This document shows, in pieces, positions 9,508-17,319 of a DNA stretch of 64,000 nucleotides. This DNA comes from Thalassoglobus sp. JC818. Lineage in GTDB: Bacteria > Planctomycetota > Planctomycetia > Planctomycetales > Planctomycetaceae. The stretch is taken from positions 186,001 to 250,000 of the forward strand of contig NZ_JBFEFI010000005.1 in the NCBI RefSeq assembly GCF_040717535.1, in the 5' to 3' direction. A program made the position numbers and the translations under genes. Within the stretch, counting starts at the first letter, position 1. Each line of letters starts with the position of its first letter. Under the pieces are notes generated by a model. That model made no database searches. It saw only the letters and a program-made list of their open reading frames with translations, and was not told where the DNA came from.

Positions 9508-9963
9508 TTAGGCGTGCTGTTTTCCGCGTCCGATGATCAACGCACCGCCGATGAACGCGTATTTGTCCGTCTGGCGCTGCCAGCGAACATCGAGCAGTAG
9601 CGCGACCTGACCAGCCCCGTACAGATCGAACTCGGCGATCACGTAATCGGTCTCGATGGCCTCATCGAACGCAAAACCAACCCCGTGGGGCGAGATATCT
9701 CGCGTGATGCCGACGATAGGTTGTTGCGTCACTGAAATGGCTTGATTGCCGTTCAACTCAACGGGATAGAGATAAATCGGCTCATCAAATTTGACACGCG
9801 ATTCTCCACGCCGTTCGAGGCTTTTCGTCAGCGAAATTGGACAGCCGCTGAACGCGGAGAAAGCGAGACCGTGACATTCCTTGATCCTTTCGACGATTCG
9901 CGGAATTTCATCCACATCGAAAGTAATCTCAAATTTCATGATGTCATGAGTTGAGGGAGTCAT
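9508..9963 (-). CDS. PilZ domain protein (putative c-di-GMP receptor)
   Basis: A 151-residue cytoplasmic protein with a C-terminal PilZ domain, the cyclic-di-GMP binding fold. The two diagnostic motifs are visible: RxxxR in RRGESR (Arg52 and Arg56) and DxSxxG in RDISPHGVG (Asp89, Ser91, Gly94). The domain ends in strands typical of the barrel (QVALLLDVRW, YAFIGGALI). The N-terminal 45 residues are not recognised. The frame is open further upstream to 10179, but that extension is low-quality, so I start at the ATG at 9963; 9939 is another option. Neither start has a strong ribosome binding site. The neighbours do not indicate which process it controls. Confidence 0.85.
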   Translation of the reverse strand: MTPSTHDIMKFEITFDVDEIPRIVERIKECHGLAFSAFSGCPISLTKSLERRGESRVKFDEPIYLYPVELNGNQAISVTQQPIVGITRDISPHGVGFAFDEAIETDYVIAEFDLYGAGQVALLLDVRWQRQTDKYAFIGGALIIGRGKQHA

Positions 9964-10327
9964 GGTACGAATTCCATTGATGCGATCCGAGCTTTCAGAG
10001 CAAGGTGCCCGTTCCTGTGCCCCTGCTTGAGCACTCCGCTCCAATGTTTTGAGCCTGATTCGAAATGACAGACAGACGAAAGCAGAATCAAAAGTGCTCG
10101 CGTAACTGTAGCTCGATTCTGAACGCAACAATCGGCAATCTCCAGAATGACGCCCGAATCGGCAAAAATTGCCATTCAAAGCGTTAAAGGTGGTTAACTC
10201 TACAGATTAGCTTGAAAAAATCGGCGCTCTCACCCCACATCAATCATCAATTGGGAAAGTTGATTCCCTGATAGAACCGATGTAACTGCTACGACAGGAA
10301 TTTCTCCGTACATTGAGATATGGCCTC
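9964..10327. other. Gene-free spacer
   Basis: The intergenic region between the divergent PilZ gene and the lipoprotein gene at 10328. It has AT-richer patches near 10200-10260 and a short gggaa...ttccc inverted repeat near 10250. I see no gene. Confidence 0.4.
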
Positions 10328-11167
10328 ATGACAGTTCATCGCATTCCCATTCTCCTGGTCACACTGTTCGTCAGTGGCTGCCAGTGCTTTCAGATTTCGG
10401 AACGATACGGTGACTGCATCGATCGGATTGCCGACACTCAGTGCTATTTCGATCGATTCTATATCGAAAAGCTGGACCTGACGCGGATTCGCTGCAATCA
10501 CAAAATGTGTGGGAAGCACTATTGCCCACCCGTGGCTGTCTATCCGGATCGGTACATTCCGTCGGCGACCCGGCCTCAAACAGGCCCCACCAACAGCGAT
10601 ATCATTCCGCCCAGCCCGCCGATCGAAGATCTTCCGCGGGAGTTTGAACGGGAATTGGAAGACGAATTGAAATCGACGCTTCCAGAAGCTGTCCCTTCAC
10701 CACCTGAACCGCTGGAACTGAAGCCGACCGAAATTCCGGACAGCGAAATTCCGCTGCCAATTCCGGAGTCAGAGACCTCCATGTCCGTCAGTCCGATCTC
10801 GATGGAAATCGAAATGACAGATCAAGAGGACCTGACGATCGAAGCTGCACAGATCCTTGATCTCGAATCGTTTGAGGTCGTCGAAGTCTCGAAAGCAGAA
10901 CCGACTTCACAAGCGGCTCGAAGCACAAACACATCCACCCAGGAGACCGCACCGCGGGCTGTTCAACCAGTCGCGGTTCCACCAGCTCCCCTCTCGCAAA
11001 CTCCCGCTCAACCAATCACTCAGACAGCCACTGTCGCTCAGCCTGTCAGTGCAGCACCGAGCAACGAAGTTGAGAAAGGCCAGGAAGTCCAGCGGAAGCC
11101 AGTCTCGGCCCCATCCTCAGTCGCACCATCACCGCGCTTGCAGTATCAATGGCGGTCCGCTCAATAG
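10328..11167 (+). CDS. Lipoprotein with Cys-rich head and Pro/Ser/Glu-rich tail
   Basis: A 279-residue predicted lipoprotein. The lipobox is LFVSGC in MTVHRIPILLVTLFVSGC. The next ~65 residues contain several cysteines (CDCIDR-like start, CNHKMCGKHYCPP), which could be disulfide-bonded or metal-binding. From about residue 90 onward it is low-complexity and rich in Pro, Glu, Ser, Thr and Gln, like an extended periplasmic linker or wall-spanning stalk. I do not recognise a catalytic domain. A TTG at 10313 could extend it by five residues, but the ATG at 10328 gives the better signal peptide. It is convergent with thiG, whose stop lies only 32 bases away. Confidence 0.75.
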   Translation: MTVHRIPILLVTLFVSGCQCFQISERYGDCIDRIADTQCYFDRFYIEKLDLTRIRCNHKMCGKHYCPPVAVYPDRYIPSATRPQTGPTNSDIIPPSPPIEDLPREFERELEDELKSTLPEAVPSPPEPLELKPTEIPDSEIPLPIPESETSMSVSPISMEIEMTDQEDLTIEAAQILDLESFEVVEVSKAEPTSQAARSTNTSTQETAPRAVQPVAVPPAPLSQTPAQPITQTATVAQPVSAAPSNEVEKGQEVQRKPVSAPSSVAPSPRLQYQWRSAQ

Positions 11168-11199
11168 TGCGATGGACGAGTGATCAACTCCAATCCGGC

Positions 11200-12030
11200 C
11201 TAGTCGACGATCGTTCCTGTTTCGGGACTGGAAGCGGTTGCGTAAAGTTTTTTCGGAATTCGCCCTGCGTGGTAGGCCATTCGTCCTGCTAGGCAGGCGT
11301 GCCGCATCGCATCAGCCATTAATAGCGGATTGCGAGCGCTGGCAATGCCGGTATTCAAGAGTACGCCATCGCATCCGAGTTCCATCGCCACAGCGACATC
11401 ACTCGCTGTCCCGACTCCCGCGTCGATGATCACAGGATAGTCCGGGTCGTTCTCCTTAAGGTACTCTAGGCAGATCTTCAGGTTGTTAGGATTCAAGATC
11501 CCCTGCCCACTTCCAATCGGGCTGCCGGCAGGCATCACAGAAGTTGCTCCAGCGTCTTTGAGTCGCTTCGCTGTGATTGGATCGTCAGTCGTGTAACACA
11601 ACACCTGAAATCCGTCTGCGACGAGTTTCTCGGTCGCCTCCAGAGTTGCAACCGGGTCCGGAAGCAGGGTCTTTTTGTCTCCTAGAACTTCAAGTTTGAC
11701 CCAGTCCGCGCCGGGATTCTCCAGCCCTTCCAGAATCTCTCGGCCCAGGCGAGCAACACGAATCGCGTCGTCAGCCTGAAAACAACCGGCGGTGTTCGGG
11801 AGAATCGTGTAGCGATTGAGATCAATGAAATCGAGAATATTGCGACCGTCAGCATCAACGAGACGTTCTCGCCGAACCGCGACCGTGATGACGTCCGCTT
11901 CACTCGCAGCCAGACACTGCTGCATCAACTCGAATGTCTCGTACTTCCCAGTTCCCACGATCAACCTCGACCCGAGTTGATGGGTGCCGATCTTCAGGGG
12001 TTGGTCGAGCTTTTCAACGGACGTTGTCAT
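11200..12030 (-). CDS. thiG: Thiazole synthase ThiG
   Basis: Thiazole synthase forms the thiazole phosphate of thiamine from deoxyxylulose phosphate, dehydroglycine and ThiS thiocarboxylate, in the cytoplasm. The 276-residue protein shows the family landmarks: [11 protein letters not shown] near the N-terminus, the Schiff-base lysine in [10 protein letters not shown] (Lys112), the [12 protein letters not shown] phosphate loop, the [10 protein letters not shown] block and LLNTGIA. The usual length is about 255-270, so it is full-length. I chose the ATG at 12030 (MTTSVEKL); an upstream ATG at 12048 adds six residues. No thiS, thiF, thiO or thiC lies nearby, so the pathway genes are dispersed. 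No TPP riboswitch was recognised upstream. Confidence 0.97.
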   Translation of the reverse strand: MTTSVEKLDQPLKIGTHQLGSRLIVGTGKYETFELMQQCLAASEADVITVAVRRERLVDADGRNILDFIDLNRYTILPNTAGCFQADDAIRVARLGREILEGLENPGADWVKLEVLGDKKTLLPDPVATLEATEKLVADGFQVLCYTTDDPITAKRLKDAGATSVMPAGSPIGSGQGILNPNNLKICLEYLKENDPDYPVIIDAGVGTASDVAVAMELGCDGVLLNTGIASARNPLLMADAMRHACLAGRMAYHAGRIPKKLYATASSPETGTIVD

Positions 12031-12550
12031 TGGTCTCTCTGGCTTCAATCTATCTTCAAGTCGTGTCTGGCATCTTCTCTCGAGAACTCAATTCCTCGGA
12101 GAAAAATTCACCAAACATGTCGCAAACAGTCTGTGACTCCGCGAGCCCGCTTTCATGTCACCGAACTCGGAAGTTCTTCGACAATTCTCAGCTGCCGGCA
12201 AATCAACAATCTGAGATTGTAGCGAAAGACGTCCTCGGTGAGCGACTGCACGCACCTCATATCGAAGAGGACCAATCCAGCCTCAAAAAGCGAAAACCAT
12301 TCTCCGCCAATTTTGGTCCTCATTCACTGCCAGATTCTGGCAGTCAGAACATCGATTGACCGGGCAACTGTTTTTATGCGAAACTTTGTTTCGACTGGAG
12401 AATTCAACCGGGAGTGGGAGTCGGAAATCGCTGCGAAGCGAGTGAGGAGCTCATCGAGATTTTCTCGCTGACAGTATTTCGGTGTGAGACTTCCGAACGC
12501 GGAAACTTACTGACTTCACGACAGTTGCGACGTTCAAGGAAGAACTTTCA
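12031..12550. other. Gene-free spacer with one palindrome
   Basis: A 520-base region between divergent thiG and the acyltransferase gene. I find no convincing coding frame. The one clear feature is a 19-base palindrome at 12326-12344. AAGGAAG just before 12551 is the ribosome binding site of the next gene. Confidence 0.45.
12326..12344. promoter_or_regulatory. 19-base perfect palindrome, possible operator
   Basis: Arms actgccaga and tctggcagt are exact complements around a single central base. This is an unusually perfect dyad for its length and lies in the divergent promoter region of thiG and the acyltransferase gene. It is a candidate binding site for a dimeric regulator. No regulator gene is adjacent. 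Confidence 0.4.
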
Positions 12551-13504
12551 ATGACGAAACAAAAATCCCGCTGGCTTGCCGAATACGCCGCATTCCGGCT
12601 CATCACCTGCGTCGTCGAAATTCTTTCCGTGCGGCAGACGATTCGAATCGCGGAATTTGTGGGCTGGGCGTTTGTGAATGTCCTCCCGAAAAAGCTGACG
12701 CGTTACCACGTCGCTGCCGAGAATTTGCAACACGCATTCGGGCCAGATCTCTCCGACAAAGAAGTTGAACGGCTGATCGAGGGGATGTGGGTTCATCTGT
12801 TTCGCCTGGTGGCCGAAATCATTCAGTTTCCGAGACGGCTGCACAAGGACAACTTTCGCGACGTGATCCGATTTCGAAATCGGAAAATGTGTGCCGAAGC
12901 GCTGAATTCTGGTCGGACGATTCTGATGCTCGGCGGACATTTCGGAAACTGGGAAGCACTCACAGCGACGTTCGGGATTTTTGGTTATCCGATGGGAATC
13001 GTGGCTCGAGAACTCGACAACCCCTATCTCCACCAATGGTTTGTCCGCACTCGGGAAGTCACCGGTCACAGACTTCTGCTGAAACAGGGCGGCTGGGATG
13101 GAATGGTCGAAATCCTGCAGTCTGGCGGAAACCTCGGATTGCTGTGCGATCAAGACGCTGGCAAGCGCGGGATCTTCGTTGAGTTCTTCAACCGTCCCGC
13201 TTCGACCTTTCGCTCACTGGCACTGATGGCCATCGAACACGATGCCCTCGTCGTAACCGGCTACGGGGTCAGACTCCCTGATGACGAAGATGAATCTCGC
13301 TGGGTCCGTTTTGAAGCGGGCTGCGAAGATGTCTTTGATGTTCGCGAAATCGAAGGTGACGACGAAGTTCGAGCCATCACCGAACGATTCACGAAAGCTC
13401 TAGAACAAGCGATTCGAAGACACCCCGAGCAATATTTCTGGGTGCACCGACGATGGAAATCAGTGCCCCGCGAACGAAAACGAGCCCGCAAAGCTGCGGC
13501 GTGA
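12551..13504 (+). CDS. Lipid A biosynthesis acyltransferase (LpxL/HtrB family)
   Basis: A 317-residue membrane-associated acyltransferase of the LpxL/HtrB/LpxM family, which adds secondary acyl chains to lipid A, or to related acceptors in some bacteria. The catalytic HX4E motif is HFGNWE (His130, Glu135). Other family blocks are AAENLQHAFG near 55, LLCDQDAGKRGIFVEFFN around 198-216, and the C-terminal QYFWVHRRWKSVP. An N-terminal hydrophobic segment anchors it. AAGGAAG sits 8 bases before the ATG. Its presence fits the view that planctomycetes have an outer membrane with lipopolysaccharide-like lipid. No other lpx gene is near. Confidence 0.9.
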   Translation: MTKQKSRWLAEYAAFRLITCVVEILSVRQTIRIAEFVGWAFVNVLPKKLTRYHVAAENLQHAFGPDLSDKEVERLIEGMWVHLFRLVAEIIQFPRRLHKDNFRDVIRFRNRKMCAEALNSGRTILMLGGHFGNWEALTATFGIFGYPMGIVARELDNPYLHQWFVRTREVTGHRLLLKQGGWDGMVEILQSGGNLGLLCDQDAGKRGIFVEFFNRPASTFRSLALMAIEHDALVVTGYGVRLPDDEDESRWVRFEAGCEDVFDVREIEGDDEVRAITERFTKALEQAIRRHPEQYFWVHRRWKSVPRERKRARKAAA

Positions 13505-13674
13505 CTCGGCTACGAAACCACAATCTCCAACCAAAGACATCCAGTCAATAATCACTGAGGCGAGCCATCTCTGTTCGAAACTGTCTGAGAAGGAACACAT
13601 AAGCACTGGCTATCGTCTGGAACTCATTCAAATGTCGTTTGTACTGCCTCGCACAAGCGAACTCAGCTCTTAAT

Positions 13675-13721
13675 TGAGTGAGAACGCGCAGGCGAGTACA
13701 CCGGAAAAAGCCAAGTGCTCT
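13675..13721 (+). repeat. Dispersed ~47-bp repeat, copy A
   Basis: It begins tgagtgagaa and contains gcgagt, a ggaaa block and tgctct at its end. It matches copies at 42111-42157 and 47609-47655. This copy overlaps the stop codon of the lipoprotein gene at 13720. Confidence 0.5.
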
Positions 13722-14178
13722 AACGGCCTGCCGGTGCCCACTTCACTTCGAAGTCGAAGATGTTTTCTCCTTCCGCTTGAACAGTCGCATTCAAGCGAGT
13801 GTCGGTATTGAACTCTCTGGAAATCATCGGCTCAGGAGCCTTTTCCTGAGTTCGATCCTCTTCGAACTTTCCATGTGCGAGATCGATAATGTGTTGCGGA
13901 ATCGTTTCGACGATCACTCTGAAGGTCCCCGGCCAGGGACCCTTCTCCGCCTCAATCGCGTATTGACCATCTTCGACCAATGACGTCGCGACAGGTCCCG
14001 ATGTTCCACTTGCGGGGCGGAAGGTGATGCGCCCGAACTTCAATGGCTCACTATCAACCCGAATACTTCCGGATACCGAAACGCCTGGAACCGGTTCCGG
14101 CTCACTGCAACCCATTCCAACAATCGCGAGAAACCCCAAAAGGGTTATCCAAGTTGAATCTGTTCGTTTCAAAAACAT
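13720..14178 (-). CDS. Lipoprotein with carboxypeptidase-regulatory-like fold
   Basis: A 152-residue predicted lipoprotein. The signal ends in the lipobox IVGMGC. The mature part is a small beta-sandwich of the kind common in planctomycetes (VSVSGSIRVDSEPLKFGRIT and FRPASG..., then GQYAIE...GTFRVIV), similar to the carboxypeptidase regulatory-like domain. Members typically lie directly downstream of DUF1559 pilin-like genes, as here, where the pilin-like gene ends at 14400 on the same strand. The role is unknown; a surface or pilin-associated accessory is an inference from context. The gap of about 220 bases between them makes shared transcription possible but not certain. Confidence 0.82.
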   Translation of the reverse strand: MFLKRTDSTWITLLGFLAIVGMGCSEPEPVPGVSVSGSIRVDSEPLKFGRITFRPASGTSGPVATSLVEDGQYAIEAEKGPWPGTFRVIVETIPQHIIDLAHGKFEEDRTQEKAPEPMISREFNTDTRLNATVQAEGENIFDFEVKWAPAGR

Positions 14179-14399
14179 TACTTTGAGCTAGCTCCTGAGT
14201 GCGATTTCCGTGTTCGTTCGGAACCGCTATTTCCTCTTGAATCTTTTCTCTGCGAAGGCAACGGGCCTCTCGAGCATCCCTCACTTCTTCGCAGGCGCAG
14301 TCTTCGATAAGAAGTTGACGAAATGTTGCTCTTCACTGCATCCGGCATGACGATGAGCAAATCTCTCGTCCAAAAGCTTTGTATCAACAAAACCTGGCT

Positions 14400-15290
14400 T
14401 TAGAATTCGCCGACAACTTCTCCATCTTTCCGATTGGCCAGCCGATCGAGGATCGCCGCGTCGATTTCTGTAGCGATGGATTTCACTGAACCGTCGCAAA
14501 GAACGAAATTCACTCCACCGGGGTGATAGCTGCGGAATGTCTCCCACGAATTAAAATCGTAAGGATCACTCAGCGTATTGACATTAAACTGACCTGCAGT
14601 TGACCCAGTGGAAAATGCTTGAGGATAACTTGTATGCCAAGTCGTCCAGGCCCCTTGTGACCCGGAACCGGTGTCTGCAAAGTTGGTCAATTTGTGCGCT
14701 AATTCGCCAACGAGAAATGTGTTCGACGTCCCATCACGATTGTTAACCGAAGCGATAGACGTTGGTTTAACAACCACCGGTCGACCGAGTGCTCCATAAA
14801 CATAGTTGAAATAATCGACGATTGCCCCATTGTTGTCATTTCGACGGTAGTACATTGAACCTGTCGAAAGCGCGTAGCTGCTCGCTGGCAAATACTGACA
14901 TGCGCCAGGGATGGAATCCGATGGACAGATATAGACCGAAACGGTTTGTTTGCGGGCTTCAGTCCGCGATGCCCCGCCCTCTTCGAACTTCGCAAACAGA
15001 TTGGCCTGTTCAAGAAAAGGCAAGATCGCGACGAATGCCGTATCGGCCCGTGAAATTCCAGATGCTGTCGGCGGCAGAAGCTCGAATGTCTCATCATAGT
15101 TGTGCATGGCCAGACCAATTTGCTTTAAATTATTCTTGCACTGCATTCGACGAGCCGATTCACGTGCCTGCTGCACCGCTGGAAGGAGCATAGCCACAAG
15201 CGTTCCGACCACTGCCATGACAACCAGTAACTCAATGAGAGTAAAACCTCTCAATCGGAAGACCATTCGACCTGTGGGACTTAACTCCAT
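14400..15290 (-). CDS. DUF1559 pilin-like protein with H-x9-DG tail
   Basis: A 296-residue DUF1559 protein with a type IV pilin/pseudopilin N-terminus (RGFTLIELLVVMAVVGTL), cleaved by prepilin peptidase after Gly, followed by the amphipathic helix typical of the family (PAVQQARESARRMQCKNNLK). The C-terminus has the planctomycete H-x9-DG signature (HPGGVNFVLCDGSVK). Large DUF1559 paralogue families are characteristic of planctomycetes and are thought to form surface or pseudopilus structures. AAGGAAT sits upstream of the ATG at 15290. A longer frame to 15389 adds a non-pilin extension. The following lipoprotein gene is its usual partner. No secretion ATPase is nearby. Confidence 0.92.
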   Translation of the reverse strand: MELSPTGRMVFRLRGFTLIELLVVMAVVGTLVAMLLPAVQQARESARRMQCKNNLKQIGLAMHNYDETFELLPPTASGISRADTAFVAILPFLEQANLFAKFEEGGASRTEARKQTVSVYICPSDSIPGACQYLPASSYALSTGSMYYRRNDNNGAIVDYFNYVYGALGRPVVVKPTSIASVNNRDGTSNTFLVGELAHKLTNFADTGSGSQGAWTTWHTSYPQAFSTGSTAGQFNVNTLSDPYDFNSWETFRSYHPGGVNFVLCDGSVKSIATEIDAAILDRLANRKDGEVVGEF

Positions 15291-15685
15291 TTCGTGAAAT
15301 TCCTTGTTATGAGTGTCCGTCTCACGGATCATCGTAATTGGCAACGTCGACAGACATGATTCGCATTCTATAAGTGTTTCAAATTCCATTTGAGATTGAC
15401 TCCACGAAACTTGAACGATTCAGCGAAACGCAAAACTGCAAAACCCACTCCATCGAGTGAACATTTGCAAGCAACACAATATAAAGACGCGAATTAATCG
15501 CTGGATAGATGCCACTAAAAACAGGAGTGACACATAGATCACGACGGTTTGATTGATGGAAAGATATGAGAAAATGGGCGAGCCGATTTTTTCAGCGGGA
15601 TACATTGGCAGAAAGCCGCCAGAGTACAATTTACACTGCACTCCGGCGGTGATTTCACCTTGAACTGATGAACTTGAAAGCAGAA
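15291..15685. other. Gene-free spacer
   Basis: The region between the stop of the PEP-CTERM gene and the start of the pilin-like gene. It holds the terminator-like hairpin at 15616-15649 and AT-rich sequence that may include the promoter of the pilin-like gene. A 90-residue frame here has no signs of being a gene. Confidence 0.45.
15616..15649 (-). terminator. Terminator-like hairpin after the PEP-CTERM gene
   Basis: On the minus strand, a GC-rich stem (accgccggagt-type arm pairing with actctggcgg, one G-U pair) is followed by a short T run (ctttct). It lies about 40 bases after the stop of the PEP-CTERM gene, as a terminator would. Confidence 0.5.
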
Positions 15686-16486
15686 TTAGCAAGCCACTTT
15701 ACGACGAGCTCGTCGGAACACTGGATAACCACTTCCAGCCAATCCCAGCATAATGGCCAGACTTGATGGTTCTGGAACTGGGTTTGGGCTTGATCCGATT
15801 GTGTCGGACTGATCAAGTTGAAGAGCGTACAACTGAGCGTGTTGAACACCAGTGAAATCGATGGAGAAATCACTGATTGTTCCAACAACACCGCTCAGGT
15901 CCCACTGCAGCTTGTAACTGTTGACGTAAACTGGCTCGTCTTGTCCAGTCACTGGATCAAAGAAGGTTCCGTTTTGAACTTGATCAACCAATTCTGACAG
16001 ACCAGCTGCAACTGCTGATGCTCCTCCCCCACCAGCAAAGTTGTAACTCAGTGTGGGGAGAGCGTCGTTGAAGAAATCGAAACCGTATGCTTCGCCGATT
16101 TCGATTTGGAAGACGATGTGCTGAAGTCCCGCAACTGGAGTTGAGTCGGTGACCGCCAATGAACCTCCGTTGTTATTCACGTCGGCGGAGAAGCCGCCAA
16201 AATAGATGGAACCGCCGGAGGGATAGGGTCCTCCGCCTGTTCCGTTGGCGGTCTTCATCAAGCCGGCATCGCCTGATTCTGTGGTGTTGGAACCAATTGG
16301 CCCCGGCCAAGGACCTGCACCTGGGAATCCACCGTAACCTGGGTTGTTGGCGGCCGTCAGACCGTTCCAGCCATCATGTTGAGTCGTGCCTGGCAGTGAG
16401 ATCACGTCGAATGCGGCTTGAGACGAAGCACAGTTCAAAGCGACAACAGTCGCGAAAGCAAAGGCAAATGAAAAACATGTCTTCAT
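15686..16486 (-). CDS. PEP-CTERM exported protein
   Basis: A 266-residue exported protein with a signal peptide (MKTCFSFAFAFATVVALNCA) and a C-terminal PEP-CTERM sorting signal. That signal is VPEPSSLAIM, a hydrophobic segment and then a basic tail (FRRARRK), recognised by an exosortase (EpsH/XrtA-type) in the inner membrane. The mature part is Gly/Asn-rich and beta-strand-like, with no enzyme motif seen, so it is probably a surface or exopolysaccharide-associated protein. GAGGAAA upstream supports the start at 16486 rather than an ATG nine codons earlier. No exosortase gene is in the window. An unusual nested inverted repeat lies 146 bases upstream. Confidence 0.88.
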   Translation of the reverse strand: MKTCFSFAFAFATVVALNCASSQAAFDVISLPGTTQHDGWNGLTAANNPGYGGFPGAGPWPGPIGSNTTESGDAGLMKTANGTGGGPYPSGGSIYFGGFSADVNNNGGSLAVTDSTPVAGLQHIVFQIEIGEAYGFDFFNDALPTLSYNFAGGGGASAVAAGLSELVDQVQNGTFFDPVTGQDEPVYVNSYKLQWDLSGVVGTISDFSIDFTGVQHAQLYALQLDQSDTIGSSPNPVPEPSSLAIMLGLAGSGYPVFRRARRKVAC

Positions 16487-16631
16487 TGTGTTTTCCTCTT
16501 CGGGTGTCTTCAATAAATTAGAACGCTGAATAGCTCAGCTCATTGAGTTGAAATTGCGCGGAGAGAGGTCCGCAAAGATGCGAGGAAGCGGATTTGCCTG
16601 TGCGCGGGTCTGATCCTTAGCTGGAGACGGA

Positions 16632-16713
16632 GCGTCGAATGGCGAACAGGAGCCCCAACAGCACCAAACCGCTGTTGGGCGGCGAACCCAACTAGCGGGT
16701 CGCCATTCGACGC
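16632..16713. repeat. Nested inverted repeat
   Basis: Outer arms gcgtcgaatggcga (16632-16645) and tcgccattcgacgc (16700-16713) are 14-bp perfect complements. An inner stem pairs cccaacagc (16654-16662) with gctgttggg (16671-16679) around an 8-base loop. The whole could fold as a long hairpin or cruciform. It resembles a REP- or MITE-like element more than a terminator, since no T run follows. It lies upstream of the PEP-CTERM gene. Confidence 0.6.
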
Positions 16714-16857
16714 GTTTCTTTGTCACCTTCGATGTTGGGAAGACACGCGGCTGTTCTCGGACTTTGAGAATGCGCGAATCACCGAAGGGGCTTCATTGCT
16801 CGTGCTGGCCCAACTGTTCGCCGAAGCTGGATCCACCAAGCACACCTAGAGACTAAC

Positions 16858-16872
16858 TGAGACTGAGATTCA
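16858..16872. promoter_or_regulatory. Fur-box-like motif 1
   Basis: tgagactgagattca reads as a 7-1-7 dyad (TGAGACT/AGATTCA) similar to the Fur consensus TGATAATnATTATCA and its TGAGAAT variants. It lies next to a second, better copy at 16887. Confidence 0.3.
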
Positions 16873-16886
16873 GTGTCAAACGAAAC

Positions 16887-16901
16887 TGAGACTCATTCTC
16901 A
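16887..16901. promoter_or_regulatory. Fur-box-like motif 2
   Basis: tgagactcattctca is a 7-1-7 dyad with one mismatch between its halves. Its reverse complement, TGAGAATGAGTCTCA, is close to known Fur boxes. The regulated gene is unclear because no start codon of a recognised gene lies close on either strand. Confidence 0.4.
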
Positions 16902-17253
16902 AAATAGTAGTTGTTTCGATTTCTTGAAGCACCGTAAGTCCGCTGTCTGATGAACGCCCCGATCCTGTGTCGCAAGAAGAACTTTGCAACCCACACGTTA
17001 ACATACAGTTACGACCCAGCCGACTGATCCCCGATAACGCCAACGCGCACGTGTCCAAGAAGTTTCCGCGAAACGCATAGGTCAGCCCAAGTGCACGATG
17101 CAGCTGATAATCGAGAAAGACAATGCCCAATTAGATGTTCCGATTCTCCGACCGTTCTTCCCTCGAAGCACTTCGAGAACGCAAGTTTCGCTGTGACTTA
17201 CGTTCGCGTTGGAGAACAAAGAACGTCGGATCGGATCGGGCTCAAAACACTAT

Positions 17254-17268
17254 GAAGAATGAGTCTCA
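17254..17268. promoter_or_regulatory. Fur-box-like motif 3
   Basis: gaagaatgagtctca shares the 13-mer agaatgagtctca, in inverted orientation, with motif 2 at 16887-16901. Together they bracket about 350 bases without a gene. Confidence 0.3.
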
Positions 17269-17319
17269 CTCACGTTCCAGGAGTCGTCACACTTAATGCA
17301 CGACCACGGGCCTCAGCCC

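Larger units (their letters stand above)
16487..17319. other. Long gene-free stretch with repeats and Fur-like motifs
   Basis: This 833-base stretch has no convincing gene. It holds a nested inverted repeat (16632-16713), three motifs resembling Fur boxes (16858-16872, 16887-16901, 17254-17268) and, near 16741-16849 on plus, a short open run with protein-like composition ending in a stop that could be the tail of a decayed gene. An 84-residue minus frame at 16876-17130 lacks a ribosome binding site and family resemblance. Confidence 0.45.

Noticed and set aside
15420-15692. 90-codon minus frame overlapping the end of the PEP-CTERM gene
   Set aside because: Overlaps a terminator-like hairpin and lacks a start signal.
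16876-17130. 84-codon minus frame in the gene-free stretch
   Set aside because: No ribosome binding site or family features; the Fur-like motif falls inside it.
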